Below are positions 43,764 to 54,342 of a stretch of 64,000 nucleotides of DNA, piece after piece (position 1 is the first letter of the stretch; each line of letters opens with the position of its first letter). Origin of the DNA: Dendrobium chrysotoxum (lineage: Eukaryota; Streptophyta; Magnoliopsida; Asparagales; Orchidaceae); contig CM034300.1 in NCBI GenBank assembly GCA_019925795.1, forward strand, positions 74,875,021 through 74,939,020. The letters are read 5' to 3'. Both the position numbers and the translations under genes were made by a program. The notes beneath the pieces were generated by a model. It did no database searches. It was not told the origin of the DNA and saw only the letters and a list, made by a program, of their open reading frames with translations.

Positions 43764-44625
43764 ATGATTGATGAAGCAAGGTTCAAGATTGAGAAGTTCA
43801 ACAATTCGAACTTTGCATTCTGGAGGATGCAAATTGAAGATTTATTATATAAAAAAAGTTATATTTTTCATTGGAAGAAATCACCAAGAAGCCGGATTCT
43901 ATAACTATGGAGGAGTGGAAGGTTATTGATCGGATTGCACTAGGTTTGATTCGACTTTCACTTTCCTCATCTATTGCATTCAACGGTATAAATGAGAAGA
44001 CTACAGTCGATCTCATGGTAGCACTGATTAAAATGTATGAGAAACCATCATTCTCAAATAAAGTTTTCTTGATGAAGAAATAATTCAACATAAAGATGTT
44101 GTAAATCACTCCAATGATAGAGTATTTGAATACTCTGAACACTGTGATGAGTCAGTTGTCTTCAGTTGACATAAAGTTTGATGATGAGTTGAGAGCATTA
44201 TTGTTGTTATGTTTATTGACAGAAAGTTGAGATAGGCTTGTTACTATTGTGAGTAACTCTTTAGGAAGTTCAAAGCTAAACTATGAGGATATTATGGTGT
44301 TAGTGCTTAATGAAGATGTTCGCAAAAGGGTGAACGGTGAATCTTCAAATTTTGCTCTAAATATTGAAACAAGAGGAAGGGTTTTAGAGAGAAATCTTAG
44401 TAGTGGGAGATTTAAATCATGGAGAGGAAAGTCTACTTCAGGCAGAGGGAAAGTTGTGTACTGGAGCTATGAAAAAAAATGTCACTTTAAGAAGGACTGT
44501 ATAGTTCCAAAAAAAGGAAATGGTGGAGGTCAAGACAAAAATCACTCTACATATATATCTGTAGAAGATTATCAGTCAAATTCTTTAATTTTATCTCTAA
44601 AAAATTCTGAATCTTAGTTTATAGA
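43764..44625 (+). pseudogene. copia gag (broken)
   Basis: The frame starts MIDEARFKIEKFNNSNFAFW after the primer site, then breaks near 43860 and again at 44080-44100 and 44225. Typical gag residues follow: DLMVALIKMYEKPSFSNKV, then YLNTLNTVMSQLSS. The zinc knuckle at about 44456-44500 reads YWSYEKKCHFKKDC: the first two Cys of the CX2CX4HX4C motif are Tyr, consistent with G to A changes in TGC/TGT codons. It cannot bind zinc normally. Confidence 0.8.
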
Positions 44626-44629
44626 TTGA

Positions 44630-46080
44630 TGGGCTTCTTTTCATGCAAGTTTAACAAGGAGGAATTCAAGATAATTTGGGTAAAGTATATTCGGGAGACA
44701 ACAAGCGCTGCAGCATTGGTGGACAGGAAAATGTTGATATCATAACATCGGATGGGTTAATTTGGAGACTCAAGAATGTTAGTAATGTTACCTTTTAAAG
44801 AGAAGTTTAGTTTCTATGAGTCAGCTTGCTAACTCAACCCATATGACATCATTCACAGGAGATTAGTGGAAGGTGACAAGGCTATAGTTATAGCTCATGG
44901 CAGTATTGAAGGCACCTTATATGTTATCAACAAAAGATCAGATTCTATTGGAGTAGCTGATTCAGATATTGATGGAGGTATTTGGCATCGAAGGCTTGGC
45001 CATATGAATAAGAAATATATGCATTCACTTCTGACTAGAGAAAAGCTTCTTGGTTTAAAATCTATAAATTTAGATTTTTGTGAATTCTATGTATATGGAA
45101 ATAAATAAGGGAAGAGTTTTTCAAATACTGGTTCAAAAGTCATGTCAATGAAGTTAGAGTTAGTGCATACTGATGTATGGGATCCTGCTCCAATTATTTC
45201 TATAGGAGGATCTTTATATTTTGTTACTTTTATTAATGATCACAACATATAGGTATGAGTGTACTTCTTAAAATACAAGTCAGATGTATTTGATGTTTTC
45301 AAGAAGTGGAAGGCTATGGTTGAGAATGAGACAGGTTTGAAGCTCAAGTGTCTTAGATCAGATAATATTGGTGAGTATCATGATAAGGAGTTCAAGGAGT
45401 ATTATGCTTTGAATGGAATCATGCATGAGTTCACTGTTCCAAGAACACTACAGTAGAATTGTATTATAGAGCGTATGAATAGGACTATCAATAAGCATGC
45501 TAAAAGCATGAGGTTACATGTTGGTCTACCTAAGCAGTTCTGGGCAGAGGTAGTGAATGCTGTAGTTTATTAGATTAATCATGTTCCTTCAGTTTCTCTG
45601 AATGAGGGGTTACCTGAGGAAGACTAGAGTAGAAATGAGGTAAGTTTATCTCACCTTAAAGTTTTGGGTTGTTCATCCTATATTCATGTTGATGTAGGAT
45701 CTAGGAGTAAGCTTGATCCAAAATCTATCAAGTATACATTTATTGGATATAGCTCAAATGACTTTGGCTATAAATTTTGGGACTATTAGAATAAAAAATT
45801 CATCAATAACAGGGATGCCAAATTTAATGAAAATGAAATGTACAAGGATAAAAATAGGTCTCCAGAAGATTCTTCTAAATATATTAAGATAAAGGATGTT
45901 GATAGTGACCAAGAAGGTAAAACTGATGAAGCACAGAGAGTACTTCAGACACTTATTACTAAAACTAGGAGATCCACCAGAATCTCAAGACTAGTACAAA
46001 GGTATTCTTCTTCCTTATACTATCTATTGTTAATAGATAGTGGTGAACCAGAGTGTTATGATGAGGCCATTTAAATTGTG
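44630..46080 (+). pseudogene. copia protease remnant, GAG-pre-integrase and integrase (broken)
   Basis: A damaged protease start (FID-stop-WASFHAS) precedes 44866-45108, which holds the pre-integrase domain (GIWHRRLGHMNKKYMHSLL). The integrase core follows (LELVHTDVWDPAPI, YFLKYKSDVFDVFKKWKAMV, LKCLRSDNIGEYHDKEF, then the ERMNRTI segment with a stop in front). After it come HLKVLGCSSYIHV and FIGYSSNDFGYKFWDY, the usual linker to reverse transcriptase. At least six stops interrupt it. Confidence 0.82.
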
Positions 46081-47471
46081 ATTCAAAGAAGTGGGAGCAA
46101 GTAGTGGATGATGAGATACATTCACTTGAGTTGAATTAGACTTGGGAGTTCATAAAGCTACCAAGTGGCAAGAGAGCACTATAGAACAAGTGGGTTTACA
46201 GGCTGAAAGAAGAACCTGTTGGTAGCTAGTGATACAAAACCAGACTTATAATTAAAGATTTTTAGTAAAAGTAAGGAGTAGGCTTCATTAAAAAATACTC
46301 TTCAGTGATGAAGATGACTACAATCAGAGTTATACTGAGCATGATAATAGTGGAAGATTTACATTTAGAGAAGATGGATGTAAAGATAACATTTCTTTAT
46401 GGTAATCTTGATAAAGAGTTATACATAGTGTAACCTCAGGGATATGTGGTCATATGTAATAAAGATCTGGTGTGTAGGCTCAAGAGGAGCTTATATGTGC
46501 TGAAGAAGGCACTATGACAGTGGTATAGAAGATTTGACAAGTTTATGTAAGATAACGGGTACATAAAGTGCCAAACAAATCACTATTATTTTTTTAAATA
46601 TTTTGACAACTGTTATATTATTCTACTTTTGTATATAGATGACATGCTGGTTGTAGGGTCATATATAAAGAATATAAAATATCTTAAAGAATAGTTATCA
46701 AAGGAATTTGAAATGAGGATGGATAGAAGTGCAGGTATATTGAAGTTATCTCAGGCTGAATATATTGAAAAGATGTGTCAAAGATTTAACATGAGAGAGA
46801 CAAAGCTAGTTTTCACTCTCTTGGGTAGTCACTTTCAATTATCCAAGGAGCAATAGCCTAAATCTGAGGCAGAGGAAGAACATATGAAGAGGACTCCATA
46901 TGCTTCATCAGTTGAAAGTTTGATTTATGCTATGATCTGTATGAGATCTAATATATCATATATAGTGAGAGTAGTCAGCAGATTTATGAGTAACCTGGGA
47001 AAATTTCATTAGGAGGCAATTAAGTAGATTCTCGTGTACTTGAGAGGATCAATTGACAAATCTCTTTTCTTTGATGGTGCAGGTGATCTAAATGATTATG
47101 TAGATTCTGATCTTATTAGAAATCATGATGGTATGAGGAGCACAACAGGTTATATCTTCACTATTAGAAAGATTTCAGTGAGTTGGGTTTTCAAGTTACA
47201 GAATATTATTACGCTATCAACCACAGAAGCTGAGTACACTGCTATCGCTAAGACTAGCAAGTATATGATTTGGTTGAAAAGTTTCTTGATAGAACTTGAC
47301 AAGAGAAAAATGAATGGAAAGTTGTATAGTGATAGCATAAGTGTTATTCATCTAGCCAAGAATGTTGCATTCAATGCTAGAACAAAGCACATCCAGCTTC
47401 ATTATCATTTCATTAGGTTGCTTCTGGAAGATGGTCAGTTATCTTTGGAGATCGAAAATACACACGATTGA
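46081..47471 (+). pseudogene. copia reverse transcriptase and RNase H (broken)
   Basis: The reverse transcriptase is heavily decayed, but GYVV, a YIDDMLVVG motif (46632-46658) with the catalytic Asp pair intact, and later QAEYIEKMCQRFNM remain. RNase H is open at 47034-47471: DYVDSDLIRNHDGMRSTTGY, then LSTTEAEYTAIAKTSKYMIW and SVIHLAKNVAFNARTKHIQL. Copia RNase H normally begins with a catalytic Asp in the segment around YVDSD, which is kept. Confidence 0.83.
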
Positions 47472-47643
47472 GAATCCTATAGACATGCTGATGAAGACAG
47501 TGATAATTGATGAATTAAAGCTATGTGCAGCTTCAGTTGGTTTTCATGGAGGAAGCGAGCAGGGGTGAACCACACTACAGGTGTTATGATTGGTGTTACG
47601 GATCTGGAGAAGGATTAATTGCAATCAGTTCCAAGTATGAGAT

Positions 47644-48255
47644 TATTAATTTGTATGGAATCTGACTGTATAAATTAATCAGGTTATATTATTGCCTCAG
47701 ACCTTAGTTTAATATGTCGTGCTAGCTGGGAGGTGCGGGGGGTCATCCCCCTGCTTAGGTTTGGGTACAAAGTTTTTTTAGCAATTTTTTTTTTTGTACA
47801 ATGCCTTAGCATTGTGTATTGGAGCGCCCCGTCACTATAGAGTTTGCTAGGAGAAATGACAGAGAACTGAGCATCGCAACGCTTTAGACTCAGTGTTGTA
47901 GCACTGTGTAGTGCCACAACACTCCAAATTAGCACCGTAGCGCTGTGATGCAGACTAGAGAGTTTTCTTTCTTATTTTTTTGAAGGGTGGTGTCCCTTAG
48001 TATTATTTACTTGACTTTCTCTTATGTTTTGTCTGTGAGAACAATGTAAAAGAAGAGAAGCAAGGAGAGAGCGAGAGAGAATAAAGACCTATACTTATTT
48101 CTCCCTATTTTTATAGTGATTTCTTGGTGTGGTGTGGCTTTGTGTTTTTTTTCTCAATTTTGGGTTTTTCCATGTTAAATTCGGGTGCCCTTTTATTTTC
48201 TGCTGCTTTTACTTTCTTCTTTGTTTCATCGCATGGTTTACTTCCATCCCCAACA
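47644..48255 (+). repeat. copia 3' LTR (612 bp)
   Basis: Aligns with the 5' LTR; the first base pair reads TA instead of TG. It is preceded by ccaagtatgagat (47631-47643), a mutated polypurine tract, and ends CCATCCCCAACA at 48255. Confidence 0.85.
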
Positions 48256-48586
48256 CCCACCGCCTGCCACCATCACCTACTGCCGATCACCACCACCGCC
48301 ACCCATTGCAACTGGTCACCATAGCTGCCGCCAGGCTCCAACCACTATCATCTTTAGACTTTATACTATATTTATTTTATTTCAAACCAAAAAAAAAAAA
48401 TCATCCACCTACATTTACTTTACATTCATCCAAACAACTCTAATGTGTTCTTTTATACTACATTCTTTTTATATTATATTCCTTTTATGATGCATTCTTT
48501 TTTTAGGCAATCAAATAGCCCTAAAGAAAAAAGAAGAAGATTACAATAGTATTCCTCACATGATGGCATGTGCAAAACCAGCCTAA

Positions 48587-48590
<4 letters not shown>

Positions 48591-48643
<53 letters not shown>
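48591..48643. repeat. (CT)n microsatellite
   Basis: About 52 bp of uninterrupted CT repeats. Confidence 0.97.
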
Positions 48644-48647
<4 letters not shown>

Positions 48648-49937
48648 CTACTACCTACAATGATGTTCTTCTTTAGCATTATTTTTAACGGTGTTAACTC
48701 TTCATATACAATGTTCTACTTAATCACATGAATCTTCGGGACTATTATATATATATTGGAAATTTATCTCATGAGAATTGAGTTTTTCTTAATCTCATAT
48801 GCTATAACATCCATCATTTCGAAAAATTATTTTTCACAACAACATCACAATTAAATTTATAAGCTGTCGCAGGCCTCTCATATCATAAATAATGTTCTTG
48901 CACTAAACTTCGGTGATGGCTTTTAATGATCTCACAACATAAATCCTAGCTATTTATGACTTGATTTGTGATGAAATGTTGTAGACGGCCTGGTAAATGG
49001 ACTATTGGTGTTTATGCCCCCATTTCTTTCCTCTCTTCTTCTTTCTCCCCTCTGATAACGGTCATTACATTTGCCTCCACCTTAGCTCTTTCAAAATACT
49101 TCTCATTTTACTTCCTTCGACCTCTCTTTAAACTCCTTTGCTTCTAGTCATTACACAAGGGGTATCAAAATCGGTCAACTGGTCGGATCCGGGTCTAATC
49201 CGAATTTGATCCGACCTAAATTTGGTCAACCCAAACCCGACTCATTTAATAAATGAGATAAAAAATTGAACATGAACGCGACCCACTAGCAATACGAACT
49301 TGACCCGATAATCTATTTTAATTAAGACAATATTTTTATTAGTTTATTAGTCGTAAATTTTAGGTTAATTGATAAAAAAATTAAGAATATTATAGCAATA
49401 AATAAAACAAGATAAGAAAAATATTAAATTGATCAATTTCAAGTCAAAATTGGGTTACCAGGTCAACCCAAACATGACCCATTTAATTAACACGTTAAAA
49501 TGCACGACCCGAACCTAACCCATTTATTAAATTGGTTAACCTGAACCCTAATTTTTTAGGTTGGGTTCTGGTGGGTGCGAGTTGACTTAGCGGGCCGGGT
49601 GATTTATTAACAGCCATACATTACCCTATATCTTTTTACACTGACTATCAAAACCCTTCTCAAAATCTTTGCCTCCTTTTTTCTTATATATCGCTTTCTC
49701 CTGTTATTGCACCGCCCCACTCTTACTTGCCCTTGCTAAGGGTGTTCGTTTGAGATGACTGCAACGTTTTATAAAGATGATTATAAAGCTGCTTTGGAGA
49801 AAATAATTTTTTTGAATGCTATTATAGAAAGCAGTTTCCTAGCACAAAAATTTATTAAAAATAGTGGACAAGCAAAAACTATAGTTGTGGTCTAAACAAA
49901 AAAGCAGTCTAAGAATAATTATTTCATGAAAGACTAA
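48644..49937. other. intergenic DNA with a decayed gggtcgggt-type element
   Basis: Positions 49155-49612 carry repeated words such as 'ggtcaacccaaacccgac', 'acccatttaa' and 'gcgggccgggtgatt', starting with ggggtatcaaaatcgg. This is an old relative of the element at 11975-12632. The remainder is AT-rich and no gene was recognised. Confidence 0.5.
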
Positions 49938-50054
49938 GGCTTCATTTGGGATGACTTTCTTATTGCTTCTTAAAGCAGCTTTCTAGTGCCAAAATTTTAC
50001 TTTTTGTACTAAAAAACTTTTTTAAGAAGCAGTAAGAAAGCCATCCCAAATGAA
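49938..50054. mobile_element. Tourist-like MITE, 117 bp
   Basis: Flanked by TAA (49935-49937 and 50055-50057). The long inverted repeat starts GGCTTCATTTGGGATGAC and ends in the complement, so the whole element folds as a hairpin. It is the same family as the copies at 53577-53888. Confidence 0.85.
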
Positions 50055-50260
50055 TAAATCTACACAACTTGATATCTCTCCACATACTTAAGTGCTCCAT
50101 CAAATTTTGCCCATAATGGTCATCGTATCATCTTAATATGCAATATTTGTATTTGAACAAAAAAAATAACAATAAAGTTTGGTTAGATTTAAATTAATAA
50201 ATAGTATATTACATGTTAGTTTAATTTAAATTTAACCTTATAGATCCTCAATAAACTTTT

Positions 50261-50369
50261 TGTTACACCCCAGGTTCAGAAGGCGGTACACCCCGACAAC
50301 ACGAGATGCGATTAAGAGATAAGAAAACCTTATTTGTATTCACAAAGAGAGCATGTCTATACAAGAGAT

Positions 50370-50409
<40 letters not shown>

Positions 50410-51662
50410 GCATCAAAGTATACTGAGAAAATGAAATAAAGCCAATTCATTAATAAAAGTTCGATTAACCAATACATTCAAATGATAATAGTTCTGATAC
50501 AAGCCAACAAAAAAATAAATATAGCAAAAACAGGAAAGAAAACTACTCAATCCTCAAAACACATAAACATAATAAACTACTATAAAATAATAAATACAAA
50601 AAATAATCTACTACTAACCTTGCTCCTGAGGTGGGGGTCCACCAAACACGCTTGTAGGACCTACTGAAAGACAATGTGTGAGTTTGATAAATTAAGCTCA
50701 ACAAGTAACTACTATCTATCAAAGTATAAATGGCAAAGAAATGGGGCATGAAGTATGAACAACCAAAAAAGGGGTTGTATTAACCTATAGCACTATATCA
50801 AAAACTGCCATGAGATATGCTATATTTTCTACAACATATTCTAATATAAATGAATATATATCAATTAGCTATTGATGCCAACTCACCTTAATATTTAGAA
50901 ATGCACCACACTAAGTATCTTTGTACCTCACAATGACCTGTAAGTAATTTTTAATTTCAAATTCATATTTATTTATATTTTCTTGCATAAATATTTATTA
51001 ACGATTTATCATATACCCATTATCAGGAAGGTAAACACTAACCCAAGGAAATCCAAAGATTTCATATAGAGCTGTCACTCTGAGGACCCGTCAACCTTGG
51101 CTAGCCAAAAACAAATTGGGTTCCACCGACATACATACAATCATACATGACAAATGCTTTTATGAATAACCAACAAATATTATAACCAACATCTTAGGTA
51201 TGATGTGTATAATTGCTACGATTTACAAATATGAGATTAATGTTATTAAACAACATCCAAATTGCATAATTTAACTTTTCCAATATGTAAATTTTGACTA
51301 GCATAAATAAGAACGAATGAGCAATAAATCAAGGTAAAGTTATGGTTATCACATGCTAATTCGTTATGAACAACAACAAAGATTTACTACATGTGATTAT
51401 GCTAAATAATTCAAAATAGAACTGACAAATCTAAATAGCTATAAGGGAACCTACTATCATTGGCACAAATTACACCCCCAACTAAGAATAGTACTTACTT
51501 TTAGGCAAGCAATACGAAACTCCAAGCCTATATGATATCTAACCGACAAGGGCAGCAACTCGAATGTCCTACAAGTGAAGATCTAAATACAATTAAAAGA
51601 AATTAATTATGCAAACAAAACGTGAAATTTAATCAAATTTAAATACCCAAATCCATAAACGA

Positions 51663-51713
<51 letters not shown>

Positions 51714-52222
51714 CATAATTGAAATCTAACATAACAAAATCCATCATAATACAAGCAAGAAGAAGAGGAAGAGAGAGAGGAAGAAGAAGAAGAAGAAAGG
51801 AGAGGGAAAGAGAGAGTTTGAACACACTAAAGGAGGAAAGACTTGCTGTAGGTGGCTGCTGCGAGAAAGAAGTGAGGAAGGAGGATTTCGACGGCTGCTA
51901 CGTAGGAGAAAAGAGGAGGAAAATGATGCCCTACGTTCCCCTATTCAGCTTAAATGATAAAAAGGAAGGCAGACGACGTAAGGATCTGATGAATATGGAA
52001 GGAAATCGCGATTGGAGGGAGATTTACGGCTGATGGTGGCTGTTCGGCCCACTTGTGTGCCCACTTGGGTGCGAAGGGGGCGAGCTCAGCTTCGGTTCGC
52101 GCAAAAGAGATGGGTGGTTTGCTCTGATTTGCAAGTGGGAGAAAATAGAAATGCCGGATCAAACCGATCTGATTATTACATAGAAAATAGAAATACCGGA
52201 CCGAACCTGTCCGTTTATTACA
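50261..52222. mobile_element. solo LTR, 1.96 kb
   Basis: Starts TGTTACACCCCAGG at 50261 and ends CCGTTTATTACA at 52222, with a perfect 5-bp duplication CTTTT at 50256-50260 and 52223-52227. No coding domain, primer site or second LTR is present, so it is read as a solo LTR, probably from a gypsy element. It contains TA microsatellites at 50373-50409 and 51668-51709, a purine-rich GA/AAG tract at 51757-51830, and a ~42-bp direct repeat at its right end (52140-52181 and 52182-52222, starting gaaaatagaaat). Strand is undetermined. Confidence 0.82.
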
Positions 52223-52227
52223 CTTTT

Positions 52228-53573
52228 ATAGATCTAATTTAGGCATAGATTAAAGGTTAAGTTCAGCTGAAATTTTGGCTGTCGGCTTGTGGCTCGGCTT
52301 AAACAAAGCCAAAAATCAACTCAATCTTTGAGCTAAAATCTCAGCCGGAAAATTTAGGCCAATTAAGTCAAACACACACAAATTATGTACACATGACTCA
52401 AACCCAAGACATCTTGGTTGGTTGTCAAAACTCGCAAACAACAGACCAAAGTGTATTGTGTTAAGCTCTAACTAATACCAAACAAAATGTTTTCAGTTTT
52501 CCCTCTTACACCCGTCGTCTCATACTATTGTGACTCATATTTTTTTTTAATTATTTATTTATTTATTTTAAATTTATGTAGTCCACTATCAAATAAATTT
52601 TATCCATTTAAAAATCATAAAATAGACTTTAACAGCTCTTTTGTATTTTATGAAAAATACTCAAATTCAATGTTGCTATTAATAAAAAAAAAAGAATTTG
52701 ATTTACCAAAACTTACTGCAAAATATTTAATTGCTTTATAATATTAAATATCTGAGTTATTTAAAAAATAATAATAATAAAGCAATAAAGGAGTCAGATT
52801 GAACAAAATCATTAAATTACCTCCATTTCCTTTGCCCTAATGACAAAGATTAAATTATATTAAGAGAATCTAATAATGCTTAACTTAATCTAAAATCTAT
52901 TAGAAATGGTAATAAAGAACTTTCTTTTTAACTTTGTAGATAAAAACTAAAGAAAATTAAATTTAGTATACCTTTTAAATTTAATATTATCATTAATTTG
53001 CATTAATTAAAAATTTATTTATTAATGACCTATGGTGGAACCCATTGTGGACAAAACAACTCAGATATCACAGAATGATCAACATTTCCTATTTGATTTG
53101 TAAGTTTTATTTATTTATTTTAGGTGATATATTTTATAGAACTGCCAGCTGCCTTAAATATCTTAATTTCACCTTTATTAAATTTATTTATATTTTATAG
53201 GTCTGAATTTGGACTTTAGCATTTATGGAATTAGCTGCACAAATGGCTATAAAGAAAATATAATATTTATAGATTTGAGTTGGGGCATGTGTTGGCTTGG
53301 ACAATTACTTGCTATAATAATTACAAATTTATACTATTAAATTTTATGATTGAAGAGTCTCAAAATAATTTCAGGGTAAATTGAATTGCTATTGCATTAC
53401 AATAATTAAAACGACTATTAAATCTTTAAATTAATTAAAGCCACCACAATTTGAAAGATCATGATAACATTTTTAAATGGTTATAAAATCATCCTTAAAT
53501 AGTTTTCTCATGGATGACATTTACAATAATTTTGCGACAATTTTAAGACCATTGTAAGTATTTTTATAGTGAT
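52228..53573. other. intergenic AT-rich DNA, nothing recognised
   Basis: No gene or element boundary found. Short open frames lack familiar motifs. Confidence 0.55.
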
Positions 53574-53576
53574 TAA

Positions 53577-53696
53577 AGCTTCGTTTGGAACGTCTTTCTT
53601 GCTATTTTTTTAAGCATCTGTTTAGTACAAAAATTAATTTTTTTGTATTAGAAAACTACTTTAAGAAGCAGTAAGAAAGCCGTCCCAAACGAAGCC
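53577..53696. mobile_element. Tourist-like MITE, 120 bp
   Basis: Flanked by TAA (53574-53576 and 53697-53699). Inverted ends AGCTTCGTTTGG and CCCAAACGAAGCC, hairpin interior. Confidence 0.85.
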
Positions 53697-53699
53697 TAA

Positions 53700-53754
53700 G
53701 ATTTTATTTCAGACAACTTTCCTACTATTTTCTAAAGCAGCCTCAAACCAAGCC
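53700..53754. mobile_element. short deleted MITE remnant, 55 bp
   Basis: Lies between the TAA that closes the previous MITE and another TAA (53755-53757). It reads like a MITE with its middle removed: gattttatttcagacaactt at the left and tcaaaccaagcc at the right. Confidence 0.6.
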
Positions 53755-53768
53755 TAACACTCGTATTA

Positions 53769-53888
53769 GGCTTTGTTTGGGACAACATTTTTACTGCTTC
53801 TTAAAAAAGAATTTTAGTACAAAAATTAAAATTTTTTATTAAAACTTCATTTTAAGAAACAATAAAAAAAGTCATCCCAAACGAAGCC
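53769..53888. mobile_element. Tourist-like MITE, 120 bp
   Basis: Flanked by a perfect TTA duplication (53766-53768 and 53889-53891). Ends GGCTTTGTTTGGGAC and CATCCCAAACGAAGCC. Same family as the copies at 49938 and 53577. Confidence 0.88.
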
Positions 53889-53891
53889 TTA

Positions 53892-54230
53892 AAATCCTCC
53901 GATATCATTGTTTTTTTTTTTCTTTTTTGCCATTGACCACAAAGAGAAACTCTTATCAAGACTAAAGAAAAATTTTCACTGCATCACCCAATCACTGAAA
54001 TGGTATTATGCTATCGATTTCAAATCACAATCAATTTGCCCTGCTTTAGATTTTTTATGAAAGTTTAGTGATAGATTCATTGCCTCTACCGTGCAATAAT
54101 TGAGGAGAAATGCCAAATAAGTCATAGAGATATACTTTTTACACCCACTCATCAACATATTTTAACTTTAAGTATTGACCTACTGATAGAATATGATTTC
54201 AGCGCACCAGAAAAGAGCATATCAATGATT

Positions 54231-54264
<34 letters not shown>

Positions 54265-54342
54265 ATCAACATCTCATTTCATCTCATCAATGTACAATTA
54301 CAAAAAAAGGAACAATTAGGTGTAGTGTATACAAAATAAAGA
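53892..54342. other. 3' flank of the WNK gene with (GA)n tract
   Basis: Contains the 3' untranslated region of the minus-strand WNK gene (length unknown) and a (GA)n microsatellite at 54232-54263. Confidence 0.6.

Larger units (their letters stand above)
43052..48255 (+). mobile_element. Ty1/copia retrotransposon, structurally complete but decayed
   Basis: The element is flanked by a perfect 5-bp duplication CCCAC (43047-43051 and 48256-48260). It has a 5' LTR 43052-43723, primer site 43726-43737, gag, integrase, reverse transcriptase and RNase H in the copia order, a degenerate polypurine tract (47631-47643) and a 3' LTR 47644-48255. Every domain carries stops, many of them TAG or TGA at expected Trp or Gln codons, as methylation-driven C to T decay would give. 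The two LTRs differ by many substitutions and about 60 bp of net length, so the insertion is old. Confidence 0.92.
42718..48521. mobile_element. MITE (TAA duplication) interrupted by a copia element
   Basis: The left end GGGTCTATTTGGTTG follows TAA (42715-42717); the right end CAATCAAATAGCCC precedes TAA (48522-48524). Removing the nested copia element leaves about 600 bp, including a CCACCA/CACCAC-rich stretch (42910-43050 and 48256-48345). A TAA duplication and such ends fit a PIF/Harbinger-type MITE, though the inverted repeat is imperfect. Confidence 0.5.
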
